NCBI GenBank assembly: GCA_964007475.1
Contig: OZ023273.1
Location: 39,557,525 to 39,621,524 of the forward strand
Reading direction: 5' to 3'
Source of the DNA: Hybos culiciformis
Taxonomy: Eukaryota; Arthropoda; Insecta; Diptera; Hybotidae
Length of the DNA stretch: 64,000 nt
Shown here: positions 10,500-25,665 of the stretch, in pieces
How positions within the stretch are numbered: position 1 is the stretch's first letter
Layout: each line of letters starts with the position of its first letter
Position numbers and translations under genes: made by a program
Notes under the pieces: model-generated
Databases searched by the model: none
Seen by the model: only the letters and a program-made list of their open reading frames with translations
Told to the model about the DNA's origin: nothing

Positions 10500-13400
10500 T
10501 TATAAAGTAAAAAAATGTCTCTTAGCAGTTTAACAAAACTCGATGTAAGCAATTATGCCTTGTATTGTCATAAGCAAATCTAACTAATAAAAATTATAAC
10601 ATCTCTACTTGAGTTACAGTAACTTTTTCTTGAAATAAACATTGACTTCCTCCAACCAAACCTAATTTTAAAAAATTTATGCGAATAATAATGAGTATGT
10701 ATATAAACGCTTGCTTTATGCTTGCTTACCTAGAAAAAAAAACTATATCCAACAAAATAAGATATGAAATTTAGCTAGCAAATAAAAATAAATAAATAAA
10801 GTAAATCATAAAAATTTATATTAGATTTTTCAAGTTCAAAAGGTTAAAAAAGGGTAAAAATTTGTAAATGAGAAAATAAATTAATTTATTTCAATGTCAT
10901 TTTGTATTAACTGCATTTTAGAAAATTTTTTCTTATTTATTTTTTTGAATTTCTTTCATTATACACACAAGGTTATGAATAAAATTTTTTATGTAAAAAA
11001 TCGAAGTTTTCCAACATTGATAGATAATAATTTTTAAATTCCGTAACGATCTTTCTATATCTCTATCATAACAAGTTTCTATTTGCGTTCAGAAAATTAC
11101 GTATTTTCTGTAATCCCTATGTTGAAAAGATTTAAAAAGAAAAATTTGCTTAATTGCCAGTGTTAACATTAATAGAATATATTTGACTTTATTGATCTAA
11201 AATAAAAATTGTCCTAAGAATTCAGATCATTTCTTATTTCAGTAAATATACATAATCATGTAAAGGTACTTACTTATATTATAATACCAAAATTTTAGAA
11301 CTTTTTGGACAAAAATTATATATTTTTTTAATATGTTACAAAAATATCTAATTCAAAGTGAAAATTAGTTTCTCGAAATTTTTCACGAGTCTCCAGGGCT
11401 TAGTTTTGAACCTTTTTTTCAGACGTAAATATAAATCAAGGTCAACGACTGAAATTAAAAAATTTTATTATTCTTCTAAAATTATACATACTATTCATAT
11501 TTTATAAAATAATAAATTAATTTCTTCTTTTTTTTTTATATTTTTTAAAACCACTTTAATTTCGTATTTGAGGTCAACGAATATTATTTTGAAAAAGCGT
11601 TTATTTGATTATTAAAAAAAAATTTATTTACAAGAACCCATTGAAAATTTACCGAACTAAATGTTAAATATGAATTATGAATTCAGAAAATAAAGCAAAA
11701 TTAAAATATTATGACAGCTCCAACCAACCAAATTCACAAACAAGTTCTTGTGCAAACTCTGCAATGCACAATGTACATTATACAAAAATGTACTTATTAT
11801 GCATTAAAACTTACGAATTATTCTAATTCAAAAAATATATTATACATGAAAACAAATTTCATGATCATTTCCTTGAAAATGATATGCCAATATTTGAAGC
11901 CATAATAAAGTTTGCTGTTGTTTTAATTAATAAAAAAGTTTAAAGAAGTTTTCAGACTCTAAAAAAAAACTTTCTTTACAGCATATCTACATACATATGT
12001 ATGTAATTCAATTTTTTTAATATGAACTTTATATACCTAAACCATAAAACAAATTGCCCAATTTTAAAACTAATTCGCATTCAACCCTTTCATCCTTTTT
12101 TTTTATATTCTTTTTGTTAATAAATGAATTTTTCCCCAAAGCTAAACAAACAACATATTCAGTTTTTACCAAAGAGCATGAAAAAAAATATCAAAATATA
12201 TTTTCCCAAAGTTCATTATTAAGACAAAAACCAATGAATCAAAATATGTAATATCCTTTTCTGTACTTATATTATTATTTACATTAGATTTGCAAAATCG
12301 AATTTTATATAAATATATATATCGAGCTAAGGAGCTCAATCTTCCTTAAAAAAAATTGATTTTGTTCCGAAAGTACATATAAATTTAAGAAAGCAATTTA
12401 ATGTGCTCTTGTGAACTAATTACGTATATCGATCTAAATAAAAAACTGGATGTGCAAAAAATTAAAACGACTACGATTAATACTGGTTTTTTTGGATAGT
12501 TGTGGGCACCAAAGTGATCTAAGAAATACAAAAATAATTAACATATCAGGAATCGAAGTTTTGTAGTCCCTCACACAGAATTGCGATACTTTAAGTTAAA
12601 ATACTCTTGAAGCTGTCAAACAAAAACAAAGCACAATTTTTTGGATTTTGTTCTAATTAAGCACTATGATGATATTATCTGAGGATAAAATACATAAAAA
12701 AAGGAAAATATCTACATAAGTATACCAAAATATTTACTAAACTAAATTACATTTTAACCATTTGAAAAAATAATAATACATTATCAAGAGTGTATATAGA
12801 TAGAAAAAATTTATATGTTACGTCCAAAAAATTTAAAATATAATTTCCAAGTTTACATAATGATTTTTACATTACGTTTGGTATCAGAACATACTAAAAT
12901 ATTATAAAAATCAACGATTGCAGCAAAACAATCATTTAAAATCCAATGACAATATGTAAATATTACACAACTCTCAATTCTTAAAGAATGTTTATTAAGG
13001 CCAAATTTATTTTTTTCGCAAAAAACTTTCTTTCAAAGAAGCATGTCGACAAAAATCTTTAAAGGTTTGTACTATTTGTACTTTGTTCTACACCTTGTAA
13101 AATAGATTACATAAGTTAAGGAAGAAATTTTTTACTTCATAAGTCCCTCACAAATTTTTATTAATGATATTTTTTTTTATTTGAACTCAACATAAATGAA
13201 GTTCAATTCAAAATGAAAAATATAATTTTTAAGAATCGTTTGTTTTTTGGTTTTTCTTCTTTTTTTTTTTGTAAAAAATTATTTATCTTTGATTTCATTT
13301 GTAATTTTTTTTTCCCCAATGTGCAATTAAACAATCAAAAAAGTTCCCTTTTTTTGTTCATAAAACTATTTTTATATTTATTATATTATATTAATCCTAC

Positions 13401-13804
13401 TATCATATATATTAAATTACAAAAAAATTAAATTTTTTTTAAATAAATATAAATTTTTGTAAAATATTATTTGAATTTTGAAAAGAAATTCGCCATCCAG
13501 AAATATCTATGTATAGGTTCATTGATATACTTTTATTTTGATTAATGAGACCTTTTATCTTGATCTACCATTTGCAGGATTAAAAATAGTATATATATAC
13601 TAGTGTTAAGTTTATAAGTATAATTGCATTATTGGCAAATTTTTTTTGATGTTCATTTCTTAATTAAAATCAGTTTAGTTACAATTTTTTGTTCGAACTA
13701 TTTTAAAGATATTTTCTTTCAAGTGTAGGTACAATATAGTATGTATAAAATTAGAGATAGAGAACTTTATAAAAAATAATATTACATATTTTAAAAAAAT
13801 TTAG
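10500..13804. other. AT-rich intergenic DNA, nothing recognised
   Basis: Long A/T runs and lysine/asparagine/isoleucine-rich chance frames only. Confidence 0.5.
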
Positions 13805-13859
13805 GTCTTCGGTAATGTGGAAGCAGGCACTCACTGTCGAAATCATTATGTGTTTGTAG
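13805..13859 (+). other. Possible 55-bp internal exon, unidentified
   Basis: A GC-richer islet bounded by a TTTAG acceptor and a GTAGGT donor. One frame is open throughout and reads VFGNVEAGTHCRNHYVFV. The product is not recognised and no partner exons were found nearby, so chance is a real alternative. Confidence 0.2.
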
Positions 13860-13861
13860 GT

Positions 13862-15440
13862 AGGTACTTGAAAACTTTTTCCATTTTAGACTAATAATTA
13901 AATTAATAAAAAAAATTATTATTTTAATTCAATTTAATAAGAGTCAAATTTGACTTTTTCATGAAATTGATTAAAGAGTATACGAAAAAAGAACCTGTGA
14001 GCTATTTTTTTATTTATTTAATTGTCTTCTTTTTTTTTTTAAGCCGTTAAGAATTAAATTTCATTTCATTGCTATTATAATACTTCGTTTTTGTTTCAAT
14101 TAAAATTGTATATAAAAGGAAAGCGTTTCTTATTTTAAGTTTTATAAAAGGATTAATGCCTTAATGTAGGAAAAAATGTGTATGTATGTATACATATATT
14201 TTTTTTTTAGTTGTAATTTTCATTAAAAGATAAAAAATCTAATTCATTATCCTAATTACAAAATACTTTTTTTTTTTGATAAATGTATTCAGGGCATGTA
14301 TACATATACTGTACAGGTACAGAACATATACATTCTATGTTTGTTGGTATTTGATTTTTTTTTTTAAAAAACGTTTTTATAAAACATTATTGTATTTTTA
14401 TTATATGTTCATTAAAAAAAAGATTATTTTCTTTTTTAAGAATCTGACAATTTAATTTGTCAATATATGAAGGTGAATTAATATAGGTATATATATTATT
14501 TTACATTTTGTTATATTCAAAAATATATACCGGTGTCTGCCACTGATTATAAGTATACGAGTATAAGATCATTTGTTGAAAAATACAGTATTGGACAAAA
14601 CATTTATAACTTTTACGTTAATTTCGATAAAAAAAATTAGAGAATCCATATTTTAGCAAAGCCAAGAATTATTTTTGAACAATAATTCAATAAATTCGAT
14701 AATCCTATTTTAAATATGTTGACATTATTTCAAAATGCATTTGAATAACATTGTAAATACGTGTACATATAGATTGAAAGACAAAAACGAATTCAATTAA
14801 AAATATGAAAATAAAAAATATATTAATACTATAAAAATTCAAAATGTGATCCTCAATAATATATTAAATATTAAATATACATTTTGCTTAGTTTATGATT
14901 ATCAATAAAAATATTAAATCCTTTTTAACATTCATATTTCAAAAAATACTGCCATATCATCAAATAAAAAGAAATTTATTATCCAATGATTTCCTTGTTT
15001 CTTTTCTTATTAAATATTATTATTATTTTTTTTTTTTTTTTTTTATCTTGTATTTTATTTTATAACTTTATTATCCTTCTCTTTGATACTACACACAATA
15101 ATTTAGTATAAGATGTCCTTTTTAAAATCTACACCTAAAATCTATGTTAAAATTATACAATAAAACAGAATAATAAATATTTTTAATATGTTTGTACAAA
15201 CATACATATACTATAATCTCTCTTGTATACATATAATGTTGTTGTCTTAACTCTTATATTGTTCACATATGACTTGTTTGGTAATTTCTGCTATACAATC
15301 ATTTCAAGAACACAAAAAATTTTTCGAAGAATTACACAATGGAACAAAATCTAGATGCTATTTCGTCAGTTTAGAGATTTAGATTTAGAAACTTAGTTCC
15401 ATTGAAATAATATCTGATAAAAGCTCACTGAAAAGGGTCA
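13862..15440. other. AT-rich intergenic DNA, nothing recognised
   Basis: No coding, RNA gene or repeat structure seen apart from homopolymer runs. Confidence 0.5.
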
Positions 15441-15448
15441 CAGCACCC

Positions 15449-15640
15449 ATTTCTGTCTCATTTAAAAGAGCCACAATGCCGAAACAAATTGTGCCAAAGT
15501 ATTGGGACTTATGTTCCTCTGACAATCTATCACTACGGTAGCAAAGGTCTAAAGGTTTTTATTCCTTTTTCGGAGGGACACACGAACCCAAAATACTATT
15601 TGGCACAAAGCTCTAGTTTCAAAGAAATGGATTCCTGATG
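15449..15640. repeat. Diverged inverted repeat, MITE-like
   Basis: The left half contains GAAACAAATTGTGCCAAAGT and the right half GTATTTTGGG..TTTGGCACAAAGCTC in opposite sense; CCATTTCT/AGAAATGG pairs lie further out. Open frames of up to about 50 codons on the minus strand are explained by the mirrored, GC-richer sequence. Confidence 0.45.
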
Positions 15641-18600
15641 GGGTAATATTTGTAATATTTAATTTTTAATTTAGACGGTATTTCGTCATTTTAAAATTTT
15701 TTTAAATGTTATTCATAACGAAATAAAATCTAAAAATGAGAAAATATCTTAAATACTATTTCTTTTTTGCTTTTAGAAACTATTTCACAGCGCCGTTAAA
15801 TATTTATCTTTCTAAAAAACATTATATACAAATATCTTATTCCATTTATAAAAAAAATATTTGCGTTATTTGACTTAAGATTTATTTTATTTTCCTCGAA
15901 AAATTACTAAAAAAAAATATATTAGTACTTTAATTTTAACCAAGAAACGACACTTAAAAAAAAGTCATTCTCATTAAAACTTCCTAAATTCATGCAAATA
16001 TAAAAAACTCAATAAGGAAAAATATTGAAAAAGAGTAGAAAAAAACCCTCAAAAAAAAAATAAAATAAAACTTTTAATATTTAAATTATTTTTAATCAAA
16101 TTTTTTTAATATTAAACTTTTGTTCCTTCTAGGAGTACGAAAAATCTTAACTTTATCTTTTATTCCTGATTCGCTTTTTCTCAATTATACGAAAACTTTT
16201 TTTTTTTTTGAAGGTATTAAATTAAAAATTTTTCAAAAATATGGCACCAAAAACTTATAAGCTTTGAAGGAATATCTACTACAATACATAGATATTGTTT
16301 TATTTAAGTAAAAAAAAATATTTTTTGTACGAAACAAGGACACTTCAATATAATGACTTAGAAGTATAAATAACAAAAACATATAATAATAAAAGGGGAT
16401 ATAAAAATTTTAAATGTTACCATAGCTATAGACATTTAAAATATTTAATGTTTAAGGTAAAAATACCATTTTCTGTCATATGGCTGTATAGGAACTCTAT
16501 ATTATAGTGTTCTATATAGAAAATATATAAAGTAGATATATATATAAAATTGTTATTTCAATTAAACTGATTTCATCGAAGTGTATATTAAATACGCTAT
16601 TCCGAAAATTGGCTGTAAAGAAACAGTAGTCAGAAAGCAAATTCTAATTCTAATTTATAAATTCAATTTATATATTTTTATATATATATATATATATCTA
16701 TTTTGAAAATGTTTTCGTATTTTCATTTCAGTAAAATAGTGGTTTTAATGAGTAAGCCGATTATCGGTGCATAGTGGATCTTTTTGAAACGATTCGCATT
16801 GCATAAAAATTATCATTAAATTAAATAAATATACTAAGTATTTCAAGAGTCAATTCAAAAATTAGAAATTTTATTGAATATGTTGTATATACATACTTCT
16901 TTTGCTAAAGAGCTAAACAATATGTAAACAAAATAATTTATAATATCTCTACCAAGTATCTATAGTTAATTTTATGTTTAAATGCTTAAAAAAAGGAGTT
17001 CATTGGAAACTCAAAGGCTATTATTTGATGTAATTACTTATATATATTTCTTTTATTTATTTATATGACTGTTATGAACATATAAGGATAAGGCATTATC
17101 GAATTTTATCATTCTTAATTTTTTTTTTTTTTTATAAGTACCTACTACAATTTCTCGGTTCAAGAACTCAACGAGTTAATCTTACTTTAGGTATATATAT
17201 TTTTAAAAAATTGCTGATGAAAATATCAAAAATATTTTTTTTTTAAAGCACACCTTTAAGTACCAAATTTTAGATATATTTCAAGTTTTTTTTTTTTTTT
17301 CAATAAAGAACAAACTTCCATGGAAAAAAAAAACATAAAAACAGGTGGTTGTCAAGAGCTTAAAGAAAAATATCTGAATAATTTGTATTTTATCAGTTAA
17401 GTATTAAAAAATTGTATACAAAAATTTTATAACAATTATTCAAGTAAAGAAACAGATTATAACGACATCATTTAGATAAATCGGAGCTCTCGTAAGTTTC
17501 TCAAATTCTAAAATCTAGAAAAAATTGAGTCATGTATATTATAGACTAAGTATAAAAAGGTAATAGATAAATAATATCTTTTAAATTTAATATAATAAAA
17601 TAATATTAGTTTGAATAATTAAATATTTTTTTTACTATAAAGATAGCACATAGAAATTATATATGTATTTCTGCCGAACTCACTTTTCTTTCTGTATAAA
17701 AAACATTGTATTGAATGAGTTTGCTTTTTAATTATTTTTAATTTTGCGTATTACCTTTACCATTAAAATTTTATTAATATATTTTTTCTTTCAATTTCTT
17801 AAATAAATATTTGTCTAATTCATCTCACAAAAAAAAAAGTTTATAATTATATCTTAAAGTTAAGGATGTTACTGATTTGATGGTAAATACATTAAAAAAT
17901 TTACTTTCTACATTGCGGTTGTTAGTACACATATATTTAGTAAATTCTATCTTTAGAGATATTGAAACCGCAAAATAAAAATTTAAGAATGAATAAAAAA
18001 AAATTTTTTTTGATTCAATCATTTTTCGTCTACTCTTTTTTGGAAAACTCTAATTAAATTTTAATTGGTTTTGCTAACAATCTTTTAGGAATTTTTATTT
18101 CTCATATCCTTTTGGAATCATTTTTATTTTCGACATTCTATTAACATTGTTGTTTTTATTACATTTTTTTTTATATTTTTAAAAATTAGGCAACAAGATG
18201 AAAAATAAGTTATAAACATATTTCGGAATCACATTTACCTTTATCTATAGTTATAAATAAAATAATAAATTGTTGACTCACGAATCCACAGACAGAGATC
18301 AAGAGATAGTTTCTTGTAGTTGTTAGTTAACTTAGTTTTTACATGTAAAATGAACTAAGTTTTGAGAAGACGTTATATTTTTGAAATCTATATTTACTTT
18401 TTTTATATAATTCTTTTTTTAATATCTAAACTTAAATATAGGATTACCATTATATGATTATATGATTACCACTATATGATACGTTTTATTTCAGTAACAT
18501 TTCGTTTTAAATATTATATCTACAGATGGATATGTTGAAAATCTTAATTTCATTTTCATAACTTCATAAGTTTCATAAGTTCACCTGTGATCATATATTC

Positions 18601-21600
18601 ATTAAAAAAATTAATATAATACCACGTTTTTTTTTCTGTTGCATACTTTAAGTTAATTAAAAGGAAAACCATCTTAAAAAAAATTTATCTGAATGCCTCT
18701 TTAATGCATTGTCTCTATAAGTATTATATACTTTTTAAAAAGAAATTTTCTCGTGATTAATATAAAAAAAAATAAAATAAAAAAAACTATCGGAAAAAGA
18801 TTTTTGAACCTCTTTAACTTATAGTCGGAGTTGTTTTAAGTACCTCCTTAAAAAGTAATTGAGAGTTTTAACGTAGAAATTTTCATATTCTTTGTAAAAG
18901 TAAATTAAAAAATTCCATGTAAAAATGTACAAAATAGTTAAAAAAAATCTTTTTTGTTTTGGTTTTTTTTTATTTTGTTTTTTTTTTTTTTTTTTCAAGG
19001 AAAAAATATAAAAAATTCTAAATGAAAATTACTTAAAGCAATAAACGAAAAATTTATAGGAAAAAGAAGAAAAATTAATAAAAAAAAAGGATATTTGCCA
19101 AAGAGCAGACTAATTAAAAGCTTTCCGCCTTTTTCTAATTTAACTTTTCAAAAAAAAGGAAGAAAAAAACAAGAAATAAGAAAATAAAAATTAAAAAATA
19201 AAATAAAATAAAATTTCATGATATAGTGGTTTTCGCAATTTTTTATTAGCTTCTTTTTATAAAGGTTTATGTTTTTAATTTTTTATTTTATTATTTTCAT
19301 TTTTTTTTTCAAATACATATATATAACATACATATATTTTTCCTCCTCTAACTACAACTGACCAGATGTTTGTGTCATCCATAAATTTAATGAAAATATT
19401 TGCCGCCAAAAGAAAATTTATAAATTATTGTAGAAAAAATATAATCCAATGGTCTTTCCAATGGAAGCTCAGTTAAAAAAAAACTGAAAAGTATAAATAT
19501 AGTTAGTACATAAATATCCGTACAAAAATCATTATTTAATTTTTTTTAACACTATTTGCTTGAAAAAAAATTCAACATAATACTCTTTTATACATATATA
19601 CTATATTCAATTAATTCAAGTAATTAATTTTCTGAAACTCATATATAAAGGTAAGGTCCTAACTACAATTGAGATATTATAGAAAAATAGTACTAATTTA
19701 TTTAAAGATTTTACAATTAATAAAAATATGCAAAAAAATATATTATATATATGTATGCATATAAGTCAGTAATGTCAATGGCACTACATTGTTTTAATGT
19801 TTTCCAGCCAATCATAACAAATTTAAGAAGCTATGAGCAATAATTTTATGTAAAAGACAATGACAAGTGTGCACTTATGTGTATGATCTGAATAATCTGA
19901 AAATATTCAGAAATATTTTTTATTTAGGAAAAATTCTCATTATATACACCTCGCCACGATTACTTAGTAATTTTTCTTTTATATGAAATCTATGTGACAA
20001 GCCTCACCAAGTTACATTACTTTCAATCTACTACACAAATACTTTTACATTTTATTTTTTTTAAGTAAAAAATTGCATATTTAAAGAAACCGTATAAAAG
20101 TTTAGCCATAACTATCCTAATAGTAGAAGGTTACTAAGCCAATTTGGCAAAATTTCTCCTTTATATTATTTTTTTGTTTTTTTTTGGAAAATTTAAACGA
20201 ATTGCTTTTAATGGTGCACATTTAATAAAACAAAAAAAAAAAAGAAATGGAAAAGACAGAGAAAATATAAAGAATGTATAAGGGAAATAAAATCCATTTA
20301 GATGCAAATTGGTTGGTCGTGATGAGATTTCATTATCGTTCATAGTAGTTTTTATTTTATTTTTTTGTTAGGTGAAAGTGTATTATAATAATAACTGACA
20401 TAGTCAGGGACTTAATTTTGAATAATAAAGAAAAGTCTCTTTAAGTGCTTTTATTTTTCGTCGTGTATTTTTATTTTTTTGTTCCTTTAATAAGTTTCAG
20501 AATCAGAAAAATTAAAATATATGCGGTGGAAATTTTTAAAAGTTAAACACATTTCCTTGTTTGGTTTCCCAAAAAAAAAAAAAAAAGTACAAGGAAAAAG
20601 TTTTTCATTTTAATTTAGAAAAAAAAAAAAGGATTTCATTTTTTTTTTTATTTTGAATCATATTAGGTGGCATATTCTTTGGAGCTTTATTTTGTTTCTT
20701 TTATATTTACATAATATTCATAATTTTAATTTTTTTAAGATATTTTATTATACCTATATGTATATAAGAAACAAAATAATTAAGATTTTTTTTCAACTAA
20801 ATATCAATGGGATTAAAAAAATAATAATAGATAATATTCTCGATTTGGAAAATTATTATTTAGGAATGCAATCGGAAACATGAGATTAAGTTAAATGTGA
20901 ATATATATGTCGATTGTAGGCATTATGTAATTAGTTTTGACATAAGAATTATTATCAAATATCTTAAAAACTCTTTTCTATAGTCTCTAATAATAAGGAA
21001 GGGAGCAAATTTGAAAAATAATTTAATTTAGATATCCTAAACTAATATATTGAAACAAAAATTATAAGAATAACCATAAAGTTTATCCAAAGTAAACCAT
21101 TTAAGTATAGAACAAGAAACAAAATTTAATTACTTTTTTACTTTAATGAATATTACAAGCAAATAGGTTAATTAGGTAATTCAAAACGCTGATGTTAAAG
21201 AGAAAAACAATCTTCTTCAAAAAAAGGAAAAAAAAAATATTTTATATATGTATATTTTATAAAAAGTTTAATAAACAATTATTGAAAATAGTCTTAATTG
21301 CTGGTATAAAAATAAAAAATTATGCTGTTTATTTATAATAGCAACATAGTATGTATAAATATATAAACACATATATATTCGTATAGTTCTTTTTTACTTT
21401 TATTGTTTTATTTTATTAAAATAAATCTATCAGGTCTAATTTTCTCTAAAAGTTTATTTCATACGTAGTGAAAAATAATTTAGATTCCGAAACTTAAGAA
21501 TAGATTACAAAATTTCGATTTTATTATGGGCAATCAAATTTTTGTTTGGGTATTTTTGGATAAACTCTTTTTTACTATATTTTTCAACCACATAATACTT

Positions 21601-24600
21601 TATTACCCTATTTTTAGCCCGTTTATAGAGTCTGATAAAACTAAGTATATTGCGTTTATTTCATTATCGTTCATTAATAAGATTAGGATTAGACAAATAT
21701 AAAAATTGTCTATGGATGCCAAGATTGCATTGGACTGAGGCTCTGAGGACCAAAAAAGGTTTCAATGGAAATTTGCGTATTAAGTAAATCAGGATTGAAG
21801 AAACTTTATAAAATAATTAGCCTCGATTGACCAAGGATTCGTGTGTGGAAACGGATTCCGATGAAAATGAGTTAATCGATAGAGATCGTTAGAAAAAATG
21901 TTGAAAACGAAATTTTTTTTCGAAAGTATCTTAAGCGAAATTTAGAAAACATGTTTCATACTTCATGCGTACATACTGTGCTATATACACAATAGACATA
22001 CTTTATATTTATACGTTTGTAATATCCCCAGACCGTTTTTTTTTACGAAAAACATCAAAAACCTTACTAAAGTTTTCTTCACAATTCACCTGCTCCTTAA
22101 TTTACATACTTTACAAAAAATAAGTTTTCTATAATAAATAAATAAATAAATCTATAGTAAATAATTTTCATAGTCATAACAAAAATATTGAAGCAAATCC
22201 CGTTAATCAAATTAGGATAATCTTTTTTTGTGATTTTTTTAAATAATTTTTCTAATTTTTTAAAGAATAATGATCAGGGGGCTCTTGCTGACACAAATGA
22301 GCTTAAATTTGAACGAAAATTAAGTAAAAAAAATTACCACTCTTTGATTGGTGGACACTGTCAAAAGAATTTTGAGTGCGAAAAATCTTTAAATTTAAAG
22401 CTAAATTTATTCATCAAAATTATAAATTTATTTTTAATTTTATATCTTTGGTTTCTTAATGATAATACTATGGAATTTTCTAAATTAAAATAACTATATC
22501 TATTATGAATTGAATCTTTATTATTATTTTACTATGTATATATATATTTTACTTTAAGTACAATTTATATACAATTATTGTACGTCGTACAATTTATATA
22601 AATAAATATTTTCAAATTTTAATTCAAATTTACGAAAGACCATTTGATATTTACGTATATATTTTTTTTTTTTGTTTTTGCTTCATTATTACAATGATAT
22701 TAAAATTACACAGAATCATGAAATCCAATTTAAAATAATTTCAAAAACAGAAAATTTTCAAACAAAAATGATTATATTAAATATCATAATTATGATTTGA
22801 TTGTTTATTGCATTAAAATGTTTTTATTGAAGCCAATTTAAAATTACGATGAATTTCGAAAATTCAATATCAGAATGTTATTTAAAAACAAACTACTATA
22901 CCTAATTTGTTTAATTTTATATTTTAATTATACATCATTTTTTAAGATTATTTAATTATGTATTATAATTATTCATTTTTTTTAATACAATTTAAATCTT
23001 ATTTTAAATTTAGTACTCATAGTTATTTTTTCTAGAAATTCTAATTTATAAGAACATTAAACCATTTCATTACGCTGTATGTCGGTCATTCAAACTAATT
23101 TTCCCTTATTTCAATTCAAACTAGTATTTCATAAATTGACAAGAAATTAATAGAACCACAACAAAAAATTCGTTTTAGATCACTCTTAAATTTTCTAACT
23201 TACAAATTTAGCTCTCCTTTTTATACACTAAGGAATATTACTAATCCTTATAGAAATGTTTCATTTTATTTGTATTTTATTTTTTCTTTCTATTTAGGTT
23301 CATATTATGTACTTTATTCCAGGTTTCAATAGTATCATGATTACAAAATTAAATTCATTATTTTATACTTTTCAATCCTGTTTGTCTTTATTATCCTTTT
23401 TAATAATATTTTTTTCATATCATATAGTTAAGTACTATAGATATTCTTATTGTTGTATATAATGTATGTATAGTATGTTCGAAAAACAACTCATGAAAAT
23501 TTTACTACAGATCCTTTTCTTATATTTGTAAAAGTATATTATCTAAAATAGAGACTTTACCATAAAACTTTTTAAGGAAAAAGTATAAAAATTAAGGATC
23601 TCTTTAAGAACAATATAAATTTGACCACAAAATTCAGTAAAAAAAAATTATCCCAATAAATCCCAGAGTCTAGATAAAATAAGAAGAAAAAAAAAACAAC
23701 CAACTTTTCAGAGCAACATCACAAAAATTTAAAAGTATTGTTTTAATTTCATAATCATTAAGAATCAAATATAAAATTATTGTAGTAAAAAAATAATTGC
23801 TTGGTTTGATATAAATGCGATTATAAAAATTAATTGATTTTTCGTTTTTATTATCCTATTCCTCTAGAAAACCTTGAATTGATTGTGAAGAACACTACAA
23901 TCAATTTAATTCAATGAAACTAAGGATGACTTTTTTCGTATATGAATTCAATAAATTTGTTAATAAAAAAAAAACATAGGTTCACCGCATATGCGTTCAA
24001 GGTCATGCTTCATACCAAATTTTTAAATTTATACACACAAAGTATCTGGTTTGAACTGTTTTGATATTAATATAAGTTCGGAACCACCATGCTAAGACGA
24101 GTAATATCAACTAGCATATAGATATAAATTCTAATTCATATACCTATTCGCTTAACATACTTAATACTTAGTAAATTTAGAATTTCAATGAAAATATATT
24201 TTTTTTAATCCTGTGTTTTTTTCATAAAATTAATTTAAGTTAATAAAAAATTTTTTTTTTATATATATTGAGTTGAAAACATGATGGGTTTGTTTCGCTT
24301 TCTTAGAACTTTTTTTTTAAGTATAATTCCAAAATATTATTATAAAATAAATTTATCTCTAGAATATAGATTTTTTTTATTACATAAATCATCAGTAATA
24401 AAAAAGGGTTCATTTGTCATAGATCACGTACGTTCAGAATGAAATACTTCTTGATTCATTCATAAACGTGACCAATAATTTCAACACAAATTATATATCT
24501 ATTTTTTTGGAGTAAATTATATACATAAACATATTTATTTCAATATATAAGTATATCTATATATAGAACCTATGTAAATAATACATACATATATCAAATA

Positions 24601-25168
24601 TGTAAAATATTTTATTTTATATGAATTACATAATATAGAATAAAACTTTTAAAACAAAATTACATCTAAACTAAATATTCAGGAAACCAAATTAAGGTGT
24701 GCAGAATATAAAATATTTTTTCTTTATATATACATAGTTAAATAGAGTTTTAACTATTATCACAATTTTCATCAATCATAAACCAAATTATATTTCAGCA
24801 AAGACTTCTATAATTTTTGTATTATGTCGAAGATTTATTAGTGACTTATAAACAATACTTAGTATATACGTCTAAGAGCAAATTAAAAACCTAGAACCCT
24901 ATATTGTAATGCTAATGATATTACAAAATTTGATTGCAAGAAGAAAATTTTCCTTTTTGTATAAAATTCGTCAAATCATCGGCTTGTGTAACATAGATGC
25001 AAAAAATAGTGTGAAATTTTAAAAATCCTCAATTCAAAATATGTTAAAGATAATATAAAATCATAATACATGTAATAATAGGTATTATAAAGAGGAAAGA
25101 TTTGATTTGTTTCATTACTTTTCGCTGTTCTTCTCTGTCATGACTAAATAAAAATTGAAAATACTTTT
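15641..25168. other. 9.5 kb of AT-rich DNA with no recognised gene
   Basis: It consists of poly-A/T runs, an AT dinucleotide run at about 16677-16699 and scattered chance frames rich in K, N, I and F. Two GC-richer islets (16740-16800 and 21700-21910) have short open frames interrupted by stops; neither matches a family I know. Confidence 0.5.
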
Positions 25169-25361
25169 TTAATTCATTTTTATTGGATTTATTGAATTAG
25201 TATTTGTTGTATATAAATTCTCTCTCGCAGCTATCCAAGATTTATAAATCCTGTGATCTGCTGAACCACCTCTAGCATTGTTAGCGTTTCTATGGGTAAA
25301 TGACTTTGAGCGCCTTTTTCTTGTACCCTTTGATTTTTTTTTTTTTGCCCAATTTTCTAAA
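25169..25361 (-). CDS. Unidentified terminal exon (63-residue C-terminus)
   Basis: A minus-strand open frame running from a TATAG or TTTAG acceptor (exon start 25361 or 25356) to a TAA at 25169-25171. It stands out from the surrounding DNA in GC content and has a non-random composition: AKKKKSKGTRKRRSKSF, a strongly basic stretch that could be a nuclear or heparin-binding signal, followed by THRNANNARGGSADHRIYKS and WIAARENLYTTNTN. I do not recognise the protein. Upstream exons should lie to the right on the minus strand, but the next 2.6 kb is transposon and nothing clear was found beyond it. The neighbouring transposon insertion therefore probably sits in its last intron. Confidence 0.45.
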
Positions 25362-25665
25362 CTATACTTATATTATGTAGGTATATTGAAAACTGAACAC
25401 ATTTATCTAATATGCGCGTATTTTTTCAAGTAAATTCTAACCATGTGTCATTAAGAATTAAGTTCCAATATTCTAGAATCTACACCAGCGATGGCATTTA
25501 CACGGCACGCGTGCCAAACTTGGCACGCGACAAAAAATTTCCGGCACGATAAGAAATTAAAAAAATTATGTAAAAAAAAAATTTATTTTAAAAAAATTTC
25601 TGCTTTTAAAAAAAATTTTGAATTGAATTGTACATTTTTCTCATCTATACCTTTTCAACTTCAAA

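Noticed and set aside
15389..15560. Minus-strand frame reading YRSDRLSEEHKSQYFGTICF and onward to a stop, which looks protein-like
   Set aside because: The segment is half of an inverted repeat whose other arm gives similar-looking peptides in another frame; no acceptor of quality and no family match.
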